Source: Aequorivita echinoideorum (lineage in GTDB: Bacteria; Bacteroidota; Bacteroidia; Flavobacteriales; Flavobacteriaceae). Taken from it: a stretch of DNA of 64,000 nt. Below are positions 1 to 9,187 of this stretch, piece by piece. Every line of letters starts with the position of its first letter. Positions within the stretch are counted from its first letter, which is position 1. The stretch lies in NCBI RefSeq assembly GCF_018476645.1, contig NZ_JAHCTB010000002.1:604712-668711 (forward strand), in the 5' to 3' direction. The position numbers and the translations under genes were made by a program. The notes beneath the pieces are model-generated. The model saw nothing but the letters and a program-made list of their open reading frames with translations, did not search any database and was not told the DNA's origin.

Positions 1-19
1 TTGAAAACCCAAATCCCCA

Positions 20-598
20 ATGTCAGATTTCTGGTTGTATTTTAACCTTGGCCTGCACCACGTTCTAGATTGGCAGGCGTACGATCATATTCTTTTTCTT
101 ATTGTTCTCTGTGCCGCCTACACGTTTTCTTCTTGGAAAAAAATATTGATCCTTGTAACCATGTTTACCATTGGGCACACGCTTTCACTAGTTTTGGCCA
201 GCTATGGCGTAGTGAAAGTCTCCAGCAGTCTTATTGAATTTTTAATACCTATCACTATTTTAATTACCGCTCTTTTCAATCTTTTTACCGCTGGCAAAGA
301 GAAAAAGGTAGAGAAACTGGGAATTTTTTACATGGTGACCATTTTCTTCGGAATCATCCACGGACTGGGCTTTGCCTCATTTTTTACGGCTTTGGACACC
401 GGCGGGGGAATCTTGAATTTGCTTGAATTTGCCCTTGGGATTGAGGCCGCCCAAATAATAGTTGTCATTTTAATCCTAATAATCGCCTTTATTTTCCAAA
501 CCATCTTTCGTTTCAATAAAAGGGATTGGGTGTTGGTGGTCTCCTCACTTGTAATTGGTATGATAATCCCAATGCTTATTGACAATTGGATTTTCTGA
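20..598 (+). CDS. HupE/UreJ-family membrane protein
   Basis: A 192-residue, very hydrophobic protein with about six predicted membrane helices. It shows the His-rich signature of the HupE/UreJ_2 family: HH at residues 13-14, DH at 22-23 near the first helix, and a conserved GIIHGLGFA segment around residues 112-120. Family members are thought to be nickel or other metal permeases or accessory proteins linked to hydrogenase or urease; no hydrogenase or urease gene is visible here, so the substrate is unknown. The first in-frame ATG is used, and the upstream gene lies outside the window. Confidence 0.85.
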   Translation: MSDFWLYFNLGLHHVLDWQAYDHILFLIVLCAAYTFSSWKKILILVTMFTIGHTLSLVLASYGVVKVSSSLIEFLIPITILITALFNLFTAGKEKKVEKLGIFYMVTIFFGIIHGLGFASFFTALDTGGGILNLLEFALGIEAAQIIVVILILIIAFIFQTIFRFNKRDWVLVVSSLVIGMIIPMLIDNWIF

Positions 599-682
599 AA
601 TTAAAACTTTATACATAAAAAAATCCACTTTCAGAATTATAACCTTATTACCCACTTTGGCAAATAGTTAACAGCATTTTTT

Positions 683-713
683 TTGGCAGTGCTGTAACTT
701 CCTTTTAATTTCG
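683..713 (+). promoter_or_regulatory. Candidate promoter of the dCMP deaminase gene
   Basis: TTG at 683-685 and TAATTTCG at 706-713 are separated by 20 bases. This fits the flavobacterial pattern TTG-N(17-23)-TAnnTTTG with one mismatch. It lies 17 bases upstream of the ATG at 730. Confidence 0.45.
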
Positions 714-729
714 TTGCCTATTTATTAGA

Positions 730-1161
730 ATGAAAGACAGCAAACAAAGGCAATACGATGTTGCTTATCTACGGATGGCGCTTGAGTGGAGCAAACTCTC
801 TTACTGCAAGCGAAGACAAGTTGGCGCGCTTATTGTTAAAGACAAGATGATTATAAGCGATGGGTACAATGGTACGCCTACCGGTTTTGAAAATATATGC
901 GAAGATGATGAAGGGTACACCAAGTGGTACGTACTCCACGCCGAAGCGAATGCAATTTTGAAAGTGGCCTCCTCAACGCAAGCCTGCAAAGGTGCAACGC
1001 TCTACATAACCATGTCGCCCTGCAAGGAATGTAGCAAGTTGATTCACCAAGCCGGAATTAAAAGATTGGTGTATGCTTCAGAATACAAAGACAATTCCGG
1101 CATTTCTTTTTTGGAAAAAGCAGGCGTAGACATTCAGCATATTACAGATTTGGAACTTTAA
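730..1161 (+). CDS. Deoxycytidylate (dCMP) deaminase family protein
   Basis: A 143-residue zinc-dependent deaminase. The zinc site is visible: His70-Ala-Glu72 (HAE) and the Cys98-x-x-Cys101 pair in SPCKEC. The CDA/dCMP deaminase fold converts dCMP to dUMP and so supplies thymidylate synthesis; length and motif spacing match the dCMP deaminase subgroup rather than tRNA deaminase. The gene ends 6 bases before the following protease gene, so the two are probably co-transcribed. Substrate choice is inferred from family resemblance. Confidence 0.85.
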   Translation: MKDSKQRQYDVAYLRMALEWSKLSYCKRRQVGALIVKDKMIISDGYNGTPTGFENICEDDEGYTKWYVLHAEANAILKVASSTQACKGATLYITMSPCKECSKLIHQAGIKRLVYASEYKDNSGISFLEKAGVDIQHITDLEL

Positions 1162-1167
1162 TATTTT

Positions 1168-2766
1168 ATGGGAAATCAAAAAAAATACTTGCCTTTGTGG
1201 ATTGGTTTGGCGCTGGCCGCAGGTGTTTTTATTGGCTCTAAGCTCAATTTTAACGATACCACAGAGAAAATCTTCGCTACAAATTCCAAAAAAGACAAGC
1301 TCAATAGACTTATAGACTACATTGATTATGAATATGTGGACAATGTAAATACGGATAGTATTGTGGACGTTACCGTAAACGGAATACTCGAAAATCTGGA
1401 TCCGCATTCCGTATATATTCCCAAAAGCGAATATGCCCACAATGCAGACGATATGCGCGGGGCTTTTACGGGAATTGGCGTAAGCTTCTACGTTTATAAT
1501 GATACCATCGCCGTAATTAGGCCTATTGAAGGCGGTCCAGCCGAGCGGGCCGGAATTAGGGGTGGCGATAGAATTCTATATGCAGATGGCAAAAAACTAT
1601 ATGGCCAGCTGGTTGAGCGGGATAGCATTACCAATTATCTGAAAGGTGATATAAATAGCAAGGTTGAACTGCAAGTATACCGCCCCAGCGAGAAGAAAAT
1701 TCTTGATGTAAAGGTGAAAAGAAAACAGGTGCCATTGGTAAGCGTTGATGCTTCCTATAAAATTACAAATGACCTTGGCTACATAAAAGTGAATCGTTTT
1801 TCTGAAACAACCTATAAGGAATTTGAATCTGCACTTGAAAAACTGAAAGACCAAGGCATCAAAAAATTGGTTCTCGATCTTCGAAACAATCCCGGGGGCT
1901 ATATTTCCACTGCGGAAAGAGTGGTTGATGAATTTTTGGAGGACGATAAATTGGTGCTCATCACAAAAAACAAAAGCGGGGACATCAATAAAACTTTCGC
2001 CACTGGGCGTGGCGATTTTGAGCACGGCAAATTATATGTGCTGATTAATGAAAATTCGGCTTCCGCCAGTGAAATTGTGGCGGGAGCGCTTCAGGATAAT
2101 GACAAAGGGACTATTATCGGCAGGCGGTCCTTCGGGAAAGGCCTTGTGCAGCGCGAGATGGCTCTCGGCGATGGGAGTGCAATTCGCTTAACAATTGCCC
2201 GCTACTACACGCCTACCGGCCGTTCCATTCAGCGCCCGTACGGAAAAGGGAACGAAAATTATTACAGTGATTATGAAAAACGGTACCGAAACGGCGAACT
2301 TATTCACGCAGACAGTATCAAAGTTGCCGATTCTTTGAAATACAAAACCCCAAAAGGAAAAGTGGTATACGGCGGCGGCGGAATTATCCCAGATGTTTTT
2401 GTGCCGAAGGATACTAGCATCGAAAACGAAACGCTTCAGTATGTTTCGCGAAGCGGGTTTATGAGTTATTTCATCTTTGAATATCTTGAAAAAAACCGAA
2501 AGATTTTCAAAGGAATGAGTTTTGAAGATTTTAAAAACACCTATACTGTTGACGACAAACTTTCGAAGGAATTTATTGAATATTCAAAATTCAATGAAGC
2601 TCAGATTGATCTTTCAAATTATACCGAAGAATTGAAAAAAACACTGAAAGCCAATCTTGCCCAGCAACTGTACGGCCCAAATGAATATGAAATAATCTTA
2701 AATGACGGTGACCCTATGCTCTTGAAGGTCCTAGAGCTTGAAGCCGAAAATCATTTGGACAATTAA
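1168..2766 (+). CDS. S41-family C-terminal processing protease (CtpA/Tsp type)
   Basis: A 532-residue protease with an N-terminal signal anchor (about residues 7-22), a PDZ domain (about 95-170) and an S41 catalytic domain. The SASASE motif at 297-302 and Lys324 in SFGKG form the Ser/Lys dyad; Ser299 and Lys324 are 25 residues apart, the spacing known from Tsp. It should act in the periplasm on C-termini of exported proteins. It starts 6 bases after the deaminase gene. The stop codon overlaps by 4 bases the end of a convergent small membrane-protein gene. Confidence 0.92.
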   Translation: MGNQKKYLPLWIGLALAAGVFIGSKLNFNDTTEKIFATNSKKDKLNRLIDYIDYEYVDNVNTDSIVDVTVNGILENLDPHSVYIPKSEYAHNADDMRGAFTGIGVSFYVYNDTIAVIRPIEGGPAERAGIRGGDRILYADGKKLYGQLVERDSITNYLKGDINSKVELQVYRPSEKKILDVKVKRKQVPLVSVDASYKITNDLGYIKVNRFSETTYKEFESALEKLKDQGIKKLVLDLRNNPGGYISTAERVVDEFLEDDKLVLITKNKSGDINKTFATGRGDFEHGKLYVLINENSASASEIVAGALQDNDKGTIIGRRSFGKGLVQREMALGDGSAIRLTIARYYTPTGRSIQRPYGKGNENYYSDYEKRYRNGELIHADSIKVADSLKYKTPKGKVVYGGGGIIPDVFVPKDTSIENETLQYVSRSGFMSYFIFEYLEKNRKIFKGMSFEDFKNTYTVDDKLSKEFIEYSKFNEAQIDLSNYTEELKKTLKANLAQQLYGPNEYEIILNDGDPMLLKVLELEAENHLDN

Positions 2767-2966
2767 ATTTTTCGCTTGCTCTTTTTAGCAATTTTCTGCG
2801 AGATAAGTAAAATTACCAACAACAAAATAGAGCAAAATCCCGCCAGAATGCTTATCACGGCAATGGAACTGTCATCCTGCAAAAGATTGTTAAAATCAAG
2901 CTGAAATGCATTATAAATCACTAATGCAGCAGCTGCGGCGATAAGTATGTAGATTAAAGTTTTCAT
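2763..2966 (-). CDS. Small two-helix membrane protein
   Basis: A 67-residue protein with two hydrophobic helices (about residues 3-20 and 34-56), an acidic loop between them and a lysine/arginine-rich C-terminus (KKSKRKI). The topology and clean ATG suggest a genuine small inner-membrane protein. It lies 36 bases downstream of the marC-like gene on the same strand and may be co-transcribed with it. No function is recognised. Confidence 0.65.
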   Translation of the reverse strand: MKTLIYILIAAAAALVIYNAFQLDFNNLLQDDSSIAVISILAGFCSILLLVILLISQKIAKKSKRKI

Positions 2967-3002
2967 TTTGTTTCTTTAAAAATTTTCTCGGATTGTTCAA
3001 CC

Positions 3003-3584
3003 TTACGCAAACAATTCCTGAATGTTTGAGGTAAATAACTTTACCGCTATCGCCAACAAAATTACACCAAATATTTTTTGGATAATAGCAATTCCGGCTT
3101 TTCCAAGCCAATTTTGCAGCGTTCCGGACGTTCTCAAAACCACAAAAACCACAACAATATTTACGATAATTGCGATGATAATATTTAAAATATCATATTC
3201 CGCACGCAGGGACAATAGCGTGGTCAAACTTCCGGGTCCCGCCACAATTGGGAATGCAATGGGAAAAACCGTGGCAGAAGTGGGCGCATTTTCGCCTTCC
3301 TTAAACAAAGTGATATTCAAAATCATTTCAAGCGCAATAAAGAATAATATAAATGAACCTGCCACCGCAAATTCATTCACGTTGATGCCTATCAATTTCA
3401 AGATTTCCTCCCCTAAAAAAAGAAACACAATCATAACAACGGCGGCAATAATCGCCGCCCTGCCACTGCGAATATTTCCAACCTTTGAACGTAGCGAAAT
3501 CACCACCGGTATACTGCCAATAATATCAATAACCGCAAAAAGTACCATAGTTGCAGTCGCCATTTCCTTAAAATTGAATTCCAT
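3003..3584 (-). CDS. MarC-family integral membrane protein
   Basis: A 193-residue protein with six predicted helices. The family's conserved blocks are present: an N-terminal AVIDIIGSIPV segment and a central FPIAFPIVAGPGSLTTLL segment around residues 105-125. MarC proteins are inner-membrane proteins of unresolved function; the old link with multiple antibiotic resistance was not upheld. It is divergent from the DUF3109 gene at 3709. Family assignment is secure, function is not. Confidence 0.9.
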   Translation of the reverse strand: MEFNFKEMATATMVLFAVIDIIGSIPVVISLRSKVGNIRSGRAAIIAAVVMIVFLFLGEEILKLIGINVNEFAVAGSFILFFIALEMILNITLFKEGENAPTSATVFPIAFPIVAGPGSLTTLLSLRAEYDILNIIIAIIVNIVVVFVVLRTSGTLQNWLGKAGIAIIQKIFGVILLAIAVKLFTSNIQELFA

Positions 3585-3696
3585 GCCAAAAAATTTGAGC
3601 CGGCAAAAGTAAGTCTATTGTTTTGTCTTGCGAAACAAAAACCACTTTGTTTATTCAGTTTTAAATTGAATCGGTTATTCTTAGCTGGTAATTTTA

Positions 3697-3704
3697 TAGT
3701 TTTG
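3697..3704 (+). promoter_or_regulatory. Candidate -7 element (TAnnTTTG)
   Basis: TAGTTTTG matches the flavobacterial -7 consensus exactly and ends 4 bases before the ATG at 3709. A transcript from it would be leaderless or nearly so. No -33 TTG sits at ideal spacing; the nearest is at 3666-3668, which is too far upstream, so this is tentative. Confidence 0.35.
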
Positions 3705-3708
3705 CGCC

Positions 3709-4290
3709 ATGTTTCAATTAGGCAAAACAATAGTTTCCGAAGAAATTATAGAAAAGGATTTTGTGTGCAATCTCAATGCATGCAAAGGCGCTTGTTGTAT
3801 TGAGGGCGAGGCCGGTGCTCCCCTTACGGAAGAAGAGGTCGGAATTTTGGAAAACATCTATCCCCAAGTCAAACCATTTTTGCGTCCGGAGGGCATCAAG
3901 GCAATTGAAGCGCAGGGGACCTCCATAAAAACCGATCTTGACGAACTGGAAACACCGCTCGTGGACGGAAAGGAATGTGCCTACGTAACATTTACTGATA
4001 AAGGTATTGCCAGTTGCGGTATCGAGGACGCTTTTAACGCTGGAGCGATAGACCTGATAGCTAAGGGCTTCAGAAAACCGATTTCCTGCCACCTTTATCC
4101 AGTTCGGGTTCAGGAATATAGCGAGTTTTCTGCGGTAAATTACCACAAATGGCCCATTTGTAATGATGCTTGCACCTTGGGCAAAGAACTTCAGGTTCCC
4201 GTTTATAAATTTGTAAAAACAGCACTCATTCGAAAATTCGGTGAAAACTGGTATGCCGAACTGGAAAAGGTGGCCACTTCACTTAAATAA
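3709..4290 (+). CDS. DUF3109 family protein
   Basis: A 193-residue cysteine-rich cytoplasmic protein. Cysteines cluster near the N-terminus (CNLNACKGACC, about residues 17-27) and recur later in CAYV, SCGIE, CHLYP and CNDAC contexts, suggesting a metal or Fe-S site as in related YkgJ-type CxxxCxxC proteins. The family is common in Bacteroidota and has no established function. The start is the ATG directly behind the candidate -7 element. Confidence 0.85.
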   Translation: MFQLGKTIVSEEIIEKDFVCNLNACKGACCIEGEAGAPLTEEEVGILENIYPQVKPFLRPEGIKAIEAQGTSIKTDLDELETPLVDGKECAYVTFTDKGIASCGIEDAFNAGAIDLIAKGFRKPISCHLYPVRVQEYSEFSAVNYHKWPICNDACTLGKELQVPVYKFVKTALIRKFGENWYAELEKVATSLK

Positions 4291-4399
4291 TTGTCTTTTT
4301 TCTTATCTATTTCTGAAATATGAAGAACAACACGGCGTTGTTTTTGATAAATATTCTTTGAAACCAAAAGCTCTCCGGGCATTTGCTTATATTTACCCC

Positions 4400-6181
4400 A
4401 TGCGGAATTTTCAATTTATCATTCTTCTTTTTTCTTTCTCCACGGGCATTTCGCAGAGCGATATGCTTGCCAAAAATTATTTTGAACAGGGCGAATACGA
4501 AAAAGCGCTCGTTATTTATAAAAAACTGAACGATGAAAACCCGTATCGTCTGGACTATTTTATGGCGTTGGTGGAGACCAACCAACAACTTGAAAATTTT
4601 TCGGAAGCGGAAAAACTGCTGAAGGATAAATTGAATTCTGGTAGAAGCTATCCGCAATTGTACGTGGAATTGGGCTATAATTTTTCGCTTCAGAATAAAA
4701 CTGAACTTGCCAATGATAGTTACGCCAAAGCGATCCAGAGCTTGGATGAAAACCCAAGTTTTTCGTACACCGTTGGTTCAACGTTTGAAAAATACAGCCT
4801 TTTGGACGAAGCAGTAAATACGTACGAAAAAGCGATGTCACTCGATGAAAAAATGGATTTCAATTCACAGTTGGCGCGTATTTACGGTGAACAGGGAAAA
4901 CTGGAAAAAATGTTCACCAGCTATCTGGATATTGTTGAAAAAAACCGAAGCTACAAAGGTCTGGCGCAACGGTATTTCAGCCTTTATGTCACGGAAGACC
5001 CTTTAAATGAAGCTAATGGAATTCTTCGAAAAACGCTTTTGATGCGCTCACAGGAAAATCCAGATCTGCTCTATAATGAATTATTGAGCTGGCTTTTTAT
5101 TCAGCAGAAAGAATACAAAAAGGCTTTTACGCAGGAAAAGGCCATCTACAAACGTACCGATGAAGACATCACTGGCGTGCGTGACCTTGCGTACATTACC
5201 ATTGCAGATGAAGATTACGAAACCGGACGGGAAATTGTAAATTTCATAATTGAAAATAGTTACACTCCTGAAGCACGCCTGCAAGCCTACCAAATTTTAA
5301 TGAATATTGAAATTAAAACCGCTACTGCTAAAGATTATCCGCAAATTGAGAAAAAATTTGAAGATCTTTTAAATGAATTCGGCCGCGGTCGCGAAACGTA
5401 TTTGCTTCAAACGGATTACAACCATTTTCTTGCATTTCAGAATAACAAAAAAGATTTGGCAATTTCAAATTTAAAAGAACTTTCTAGGCAGCAACTTACC
5501 GCCTACCAAGAGGCGCACGTAAAAATGGAACTGGCCGATATTTTAGTTTTTGATGAAAAATTCAACGAAGCGCTAATCTATTATTCCCAAATCCAAAAGA
5601 AAGTCCAAAACGATGTCCTAGCCCAAGAAGCCCGATTTAAAGTGGCACGAACCAGTTATTTTAAAGGGGATTTTGAGTGGGCGCAGGTGCAACTGGATGT
5701 ATTAAAAAAATCCACTTCGCAATTAATGGCAAATGATGCCATGCAGTTGAGTTTGATGATTCGGGATAATTCCTTGGAAGACAGCACACAAACAGCGCTG
5801 AAAAAATACGCGCGTGCAGATTTGCTTGAATTTCAGGAAAAACACACAGCTGCCATCGCCGTTTTGCAGGATATTCTCACAAATAATAAAGGCGAAAAAA
5901 TTGAGGATGAAGCCCTGCTGAAAGAAGGAAAAATCCAAGAAAAATTAGGGGAATACGGCAAAGCCGAAGCAAATTATCTGAAGATTATCGAGTTTTACGG
6001 CGATGATATTTTAGCGGATGATGCGCACTACTTGCTTGCAAAGCTTTATGAAGAAAAGCTGGAACAACCCGAAAAGGCAAAAGAGCAATATGAAAAATTG
6101 ATTTTCAATTTTGCGGATAGTATTTATTTTGTGGAAGCACGGCAGAAATTCAGGTCACTTCGCGGAGATTCCATCAACTAA
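4400..6181 (+). CDS. Secreted TPR-repeat protein
   Basis: 593 residues when started at the ATG at 4400. That start gives a typical signal peptide (MRNFQFIILLFSFSTGISQS); the longer open frame back to 4241 overlaps the previous gene and adds an implausible N-terminus. The rest is a solenoid of tetratricopeptide repeats, for example YFEQGEYEKALVIYKKL near the start and YLLAKLYEEKLEQPEKAKEQ near the end. It is probably a periplasmic or outer-membrane scaffold; no catalytic motif is seen. A REP-like palindrome follows the stop codon. Confidence 0.82.
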   Translation: MRNFQFIILLFSFSTGISQSDMLAKNYFEQGEYEKALVIYKKLNDENPYRLDYFMALVETNQQLENFSEAEKLLKDKLNSGRSYPQLYVELGYNFSLQNKTELANDSYAKAIQSLDENPSFSYTVGSTFEKYSLLDEAVNTYEKAMSLDEKMDFNSQLARIYGEQGKLEKMFTSYLDIVEKNRSYKGLAQRYFSLYVTEDPLNEANGILRKTLLMRSQENPDLLYNELLSWLFIQQKEYKKAFTQEKAIYKRTDEDITGVRDLAYITIADEDYETGREIVNFIIENSYTPEARLQAYQILMNIEIKTATAKDYPQIEKKFEDLLNEFGRGRETYLLQTDYNHFLAFQNNKKDLAISNLKELSRQQLTAYQEAHVKMELADILVFDEKFNEALIYYSQIQKKVQNDVLAQEARFKVARTSYFKGDFEWAQVQLDVLKKSTSQLMANDAMQLSLMIRDNSLEDSTQTALKKYARADLLEFQEKHTAAIAVLQDILTNNKGEKIEDEALLKEGKIQEKLGEYGKAEANYLKIIEFYGDDILADDAHYLLAKLYEEKLEQPEKAKEQYEKLIFNFADSIYFVEARQKFRSLRGDSIN

Positions 6182-6185
6182 AATT

Positions 6186-6213
6186 CCTGCGAGGTTTTTT
6201 AAAATCTTGAAGG
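6186..6213 (+). repeat. Degenerate REP-like palindrome
   Basis: Arms CCTGCGAG and CTTGAAGG flank a T/A-rich centre. The layout matches the better copies at 9146, 46590 and 48038, with several mismatches. It begins 4 bases after the TPR gene's stop codon, so it is probably a decayed member of the same family. Confidence 0.4.
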
Positions 6214-6240
6214 TTTATTTGAAAATTTAGAATGTAAGAA

Positions 6241-6552
6241 ATGTATATCTACAACGTCACCATCAACATTGAAGAAAGCATCCACGAGCGCTGGCTGGAC
6301 TGGATGAAAAACGAACATATTCCTGCGATGCTTGCTACGGGAAAATTCAGCAAGGCGTTGATGACGCGTGTAATGGTTGAAGAAGAAATGGGAGGCGTAA
6401 CCTATGCAGTGCAGTACACGACCGAAAATAAGGAAATGCTAGAAAAATATTATGCTGAAAATGCTGACGAACTTCGCGCGCAATCCAAACAATTTGCCGG
6501 AAAATTTGTGAGTTTCAGAACCGAACTGGAAATCGTGAGCGAACAATCATGA
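6241..6552 (+). CDS. DUF4286 family protein
   Basis: A 103-residue protein with the DUF4286 pattern: an N-terminal strand [12 protein letters not shown], then [19 protein letters not shown], resembling a dimeric alpha-beta (ferredoxin-like) fold. Function is unknown. Its stop overlaps the rsmA start by 4 bases (ATGA), so the two genes are translationally coupled. This pairing suggests a link with ribosome assembly, but that is only context. Confidence 0.85.
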   Translation: MYIYNVTINIEESIHERWLDWMKNEHIPAMLATGKFSKALMTRVMVEEEMGGVTYAVQYTTENKEMLEKYYAENADELRAQSKQFAGKFVSFRTELEIVSEQS

Positions 6553-7337
6553 AAGAAGTACGCGCAAAAAAGCACCTAGGCCAGCATTTTCTAAAAGATG
6601 AAAACATAGCCGAAAAAATTGGCGATACGCTAACCCTGCAAGGCTATAAGAATGTTTTGGAAATTGGCCCTGGAATGGGCGTTCTTACCAAATATTTAAT
6701 ACAGAAAAACGTGGAAGTGGTTGCGATGGATCTGGACACGGAATCCATTGCATATTTGGAAAAAAACTATCTAAATACAAACCTGAAAATCCTTGAAGCA
6801 GATTTTTTGAAATACGATCTTTCGCAGCTTTTTGGAGCCGAGCAATTTGCTATTACAGGTAATTTTCCCTACAATATTTCAACCCAAATCGTTTTCAAAA
6901 TGCTGGAATGGAAAGCACAGATTCCAGAATTTACGGGAATGTTCCAGAAAGAGGTAGCGCAGCGCATCTGCGAAAAGGAGGGCAGCAAAACGTACGGTAT
7001 TTTATCCGTTTTGGCACAGGCCTTTTATGATGCGGAATATCTTTTTACGGTGCCGCCCTCGGTTTTTAATCCGCCGCCAAAAGTCGATAGCGGTGTGCTT
7101 CGGTTGAAGCGAAAGGAAAATTTTACCCTTCCGTGTGATGAAAAAATGCTTTTTAAGGTTGTAAAGACCGCCTTTCAGCAACGCAGAAAAACGCTTCGGA
7201 ACAGTTTAAAATCCTTCAATCTTTCAGAAAAAATAAAAGAAGATACTATCTTTGGGCAACGCCCGGAACAACTTTCTGTTTCGCAATTCATAGCACTTAC
7301 CCAAAAACTGGAAAACGATGCAATTTCAGCTCACTGA
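6549..7337 (+). CDS. rsmA: 16S rRNA (adenine(1518)-N6/adenine(1519)-N6)-dimethyltransferase
   Basis: A 262-residue KsgA/Dim1 methyltransferase that dimethylates two adjacent adenines in the 3'-end hairpin of 16S rRNA during small-subunit maturation. Visible motifs are the N-terminal [14 protein letters not shown]-binding [11 protein letters not shown] (about residues 39-49) and the catalytic NFPYNIS motif IV (about 109-115). The C-terminal helical domain has [12 protein letters not shown]. The gene overlaps DUF4286 upstream and mgtE downstream. Confidence 0.96.
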   Translation: MKEVRAKKHLGQHFLKDENIAEKIGDTLTLQGYKNVLEIGPGMGVLTKYLIQKNVEVVAMDLDTESIAYLEKNYLNTNLKILEADFLKYDLSQLFGAEQFAITGNFPYNISTQIVFKMLEWKAQIPEFTGMFQKEVAQRICEKEGSKTYGILSVLAQAFYDAEYLFTVPPSVFNPPPKVDSGVLRLKRKENFTLPCDEKMLFKVVKTAFQQRRKTLRNSLKSFNLSEKIKEDTIFGQRPEQLSVSQFIALTQKLENDAISAH

Positions 7338-8670
7338 AGTATTTATCGAACAGATAGAACAGCTCATTTCGGAAGACAACCGGACCGCGCTCACTGAACT
7401 TTTGCAGGAATTCCACTTTGCCGATGTTGCCGAATTACTTGAGGAATTAAATACCGAAGACGCCACCTACCTTGTGAAATTGCTGGATAGCGAAATTACC
7501 AGCGAGGCGCTCATGGAATTGGATGACGATTCCCGAGAGCGGATTTTGGACAACCTCTCCCCTTCTGAAATTGCCGATGAGCTCGAGGAAATGGACACCG
7601 ATGATGCCGCGGACATTATCGCGGAACTCGATGACGATATTCAAAAGCAGGTAATAGACCACATTGAAGATGAGGAACATGCCGCAGATATTGTTGACTT
7701 GTTGCGTTATGATGAAGACACCGCAGGTGGTTTGATGGCTAAAGAATTGGTGCGCGTAAAGGAAACTTGGACCGTAGCCGGCTGCGTTCGTGAAATGCGC
7801 AGACAGGCTGAAAATGTTACCCGCGTACATTCCATTTATGTTACGGATAAACAGGGGAAATTGAAAGGAAGGCTTTCACTCAAAGATCTATTGACCGCTC
7901 CCGAAAAATCACACATTAGCGATATTTACATCCCAAAAGTGGATTATGTAAACGTACATACTGAGGGCGAGGAAGTGGCCAGAATTATGCAGAAATACGA
8001 TCTTGAAGCCATTCCCGTGGTTGATGACAATGGCATTTTAGTGGGTCGTGTTACCATTGATGATATTGTGGATTTTATAAAAGAGGAAGCCGAAAAAGAT
8101 TACCAAATGGCGGCCGGTATCTCAGAAGATGTTGAAGCTGACGACAGCATTTGGCAGCTTACCCGCGCCCGGCTTCCGTGGCTTATCTTGGCACTTATCG
8201 GTGGTTTTGTGAGTGTTTCGGTATTGGGCACATTTTCTGGTGCAATGGCAGACCACGCGGCACTTTTCTTTTTTGTGCCACTTATTGCGGCAATGGCAGG
8301 AAATGTGGGCGTTCAATCCTCGGCGATTGTTTTGCAAGGGCTTGCCAATGATAGCTTGAAAGGTTCGCTCTTCAAAAGATTGATCAAGGAGGTTTTACTT
8401 AGCCTTTTAAATGGACTCATACTTTCTATCATTTTAGTTGTTGGAGGAATGTTTCTGCTGGGGCTTGACTTACTTTTTGGAGTTACAATTGCCATCTCAC
8501 TGATTTCAGTAATTGTTACCGCGGCACTCATTGGAACCTTTGTACCCATTATGCTCGATAAGCGCGGAATTGATCCCGCAATGGCCACGGGTCCATTTAT
8601 AACCACAAGCAATGATATTTGCGGAATTCTAATCTATTTTACCATTGCAAAATTAATTCTCGGCTTTTGA
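7318..8670 (+). CDS. mgtE: Magnesium transporter MgtE
   Basis: A 450-residue MgtE channel. It has an acidic N-terminal helical domain (about 1-125), two CBS domains (about 130-255, with a [13 protein letters not shown] end) and five C-terminal membrane helices (about 280-450) with the pore-helix region [25 protein letters not shown]. In this family the cytosolic domains close the pore when magnesium is high. It overlaps the end of rsmA by 20 bases, and its stop codon overlaps the TTG start of the next gene. Confidence 0.95.
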   Translation: MQFQLTEVFIEQIEQLISEDNRTALTELLQEFHFADVAELLEELNTEDATYLVKLLDSEITSEALMELDDDSRERILDNLSPSEIADELEEMDTDDAADIIAELDDDIQKQVIDHIEDEEHAADIVDLLRYDEDTAGGLMAKELVRVKETWTVAGCVREMRRQAENVTRVHSIYVTDKQGKLKGRLSLKDLLTAPEKSHISDIYIPKVDYVNVHTEGEEVARIMQKYDLEAIPVVDDNGILVGRVTIDDIVDFIKEEAEKDYQMAAGISEDVEADDSIWQLTRARLPWLILALIGGFVSVSVLGTFSGAMADHAALFFFVPLIAAMAGNVGVQSSAIVLQGLANDSLKGSLFKRLIKEVLLSLLNGLILSIILVVGGMFLLGLDLLFGVTIAISLISVIVTAALIGTFVPIMLDKRGIDPAMATGPFITTSNDICGILIYFTIAKLILGF

Positions 8671-9062
8671 AATCTTTCGTATTTAAACAGAAATTCAAAG
8701 TACCGCAATCTGCAATTGATGCCTTGAACCACGTCAATAACGTTACGTATCTGCAGTGGTGCCTGGATATTGCGGAAGCGCATTGGATATCAAAAACGGA
8801 TGAAAAGATGCGCGAACAATATGTTTGGGTGGTTCTAAATCATTTCATTTCCTATAAAAACCCTTCATTTTTAGGTGAAGAACTTGAAACACAAACTTGG
8901 ATTGAAAATCACGAAGGCGTAAAATGCGAAAGGCATTACAAAATTATTAGAATAAATGATGGGAAAACCATTGTGGAAGCGCAAACGCTTTGGTGCCTTC
9001 TCGATGCTGAATCATTTCGGCCCACCAAAATCACTGATGAAATTGCATCGCTTTTTACCTAA
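8667..9062 (+). CDS. Hotdog-fold acyl-CoA thioesterase
   Basis: 131 residues of the 4HBT/YbgC type: NHVNNVTYLQWCLDIAEAHW near the N-terminus is the conserved acyl-ACP/acyl-CoA thioesterase segment. The best start is TTG at 8667, which overlaps the mgtE stop as TTGA and begins [10 protein letters not shown]. The ATG further upstream lies inside mgtE and adds a non-conserved extension. It likely hydrolyses acyl-CoA in the cytoplasm; the substrate is unknown. Confidence 0.82.
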   Translation: MKSFVFKQKFKVPQSAIDALNHVNNVTYLQWCLDIAEAHWISKTDEKMREQYVWVVLNHFISYKNPSFLGEELETQTWIENHEGVKCERHYKIIRINDGKTIVEAQTLWCLLDAESFRPTKITDEIASLFT

Positions 9063-9145
9063 TTTCCCTAAACCCAATTCATCTCGAAAACCAATATTTT
9101 CAATACTTTTGCTATACCCGAGAGGTTTTCCAAAATATGACTTTT

Positions 9146-9172
9146 CCTGCAAGGTTTTCAAAAGCTTGTAGG
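9146..9172 (+). repeat. REP-like palindrome
   Basis: Arms CCTGCAAG and CTTGTAGG (one G/T-type mismatch) flank GTTTTCAAAAG. This is the same unit as the REP copies around the RAYT gene at 46.6-48.1 kb. It lies between the thioesterase gene and the probable TTG start of the flippase gene. Confidence 0.65.
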
Positions 9173-9187
9173 CTTAAACCCAACAGC

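Noticed and set aside
3022..3612. 196-codon open frame on the + strand opposite the marC-like gene
   Set aside because: It is the exact antisense shadow of a well-recognised MarC gene and its translation has no family resemblance or export signal.
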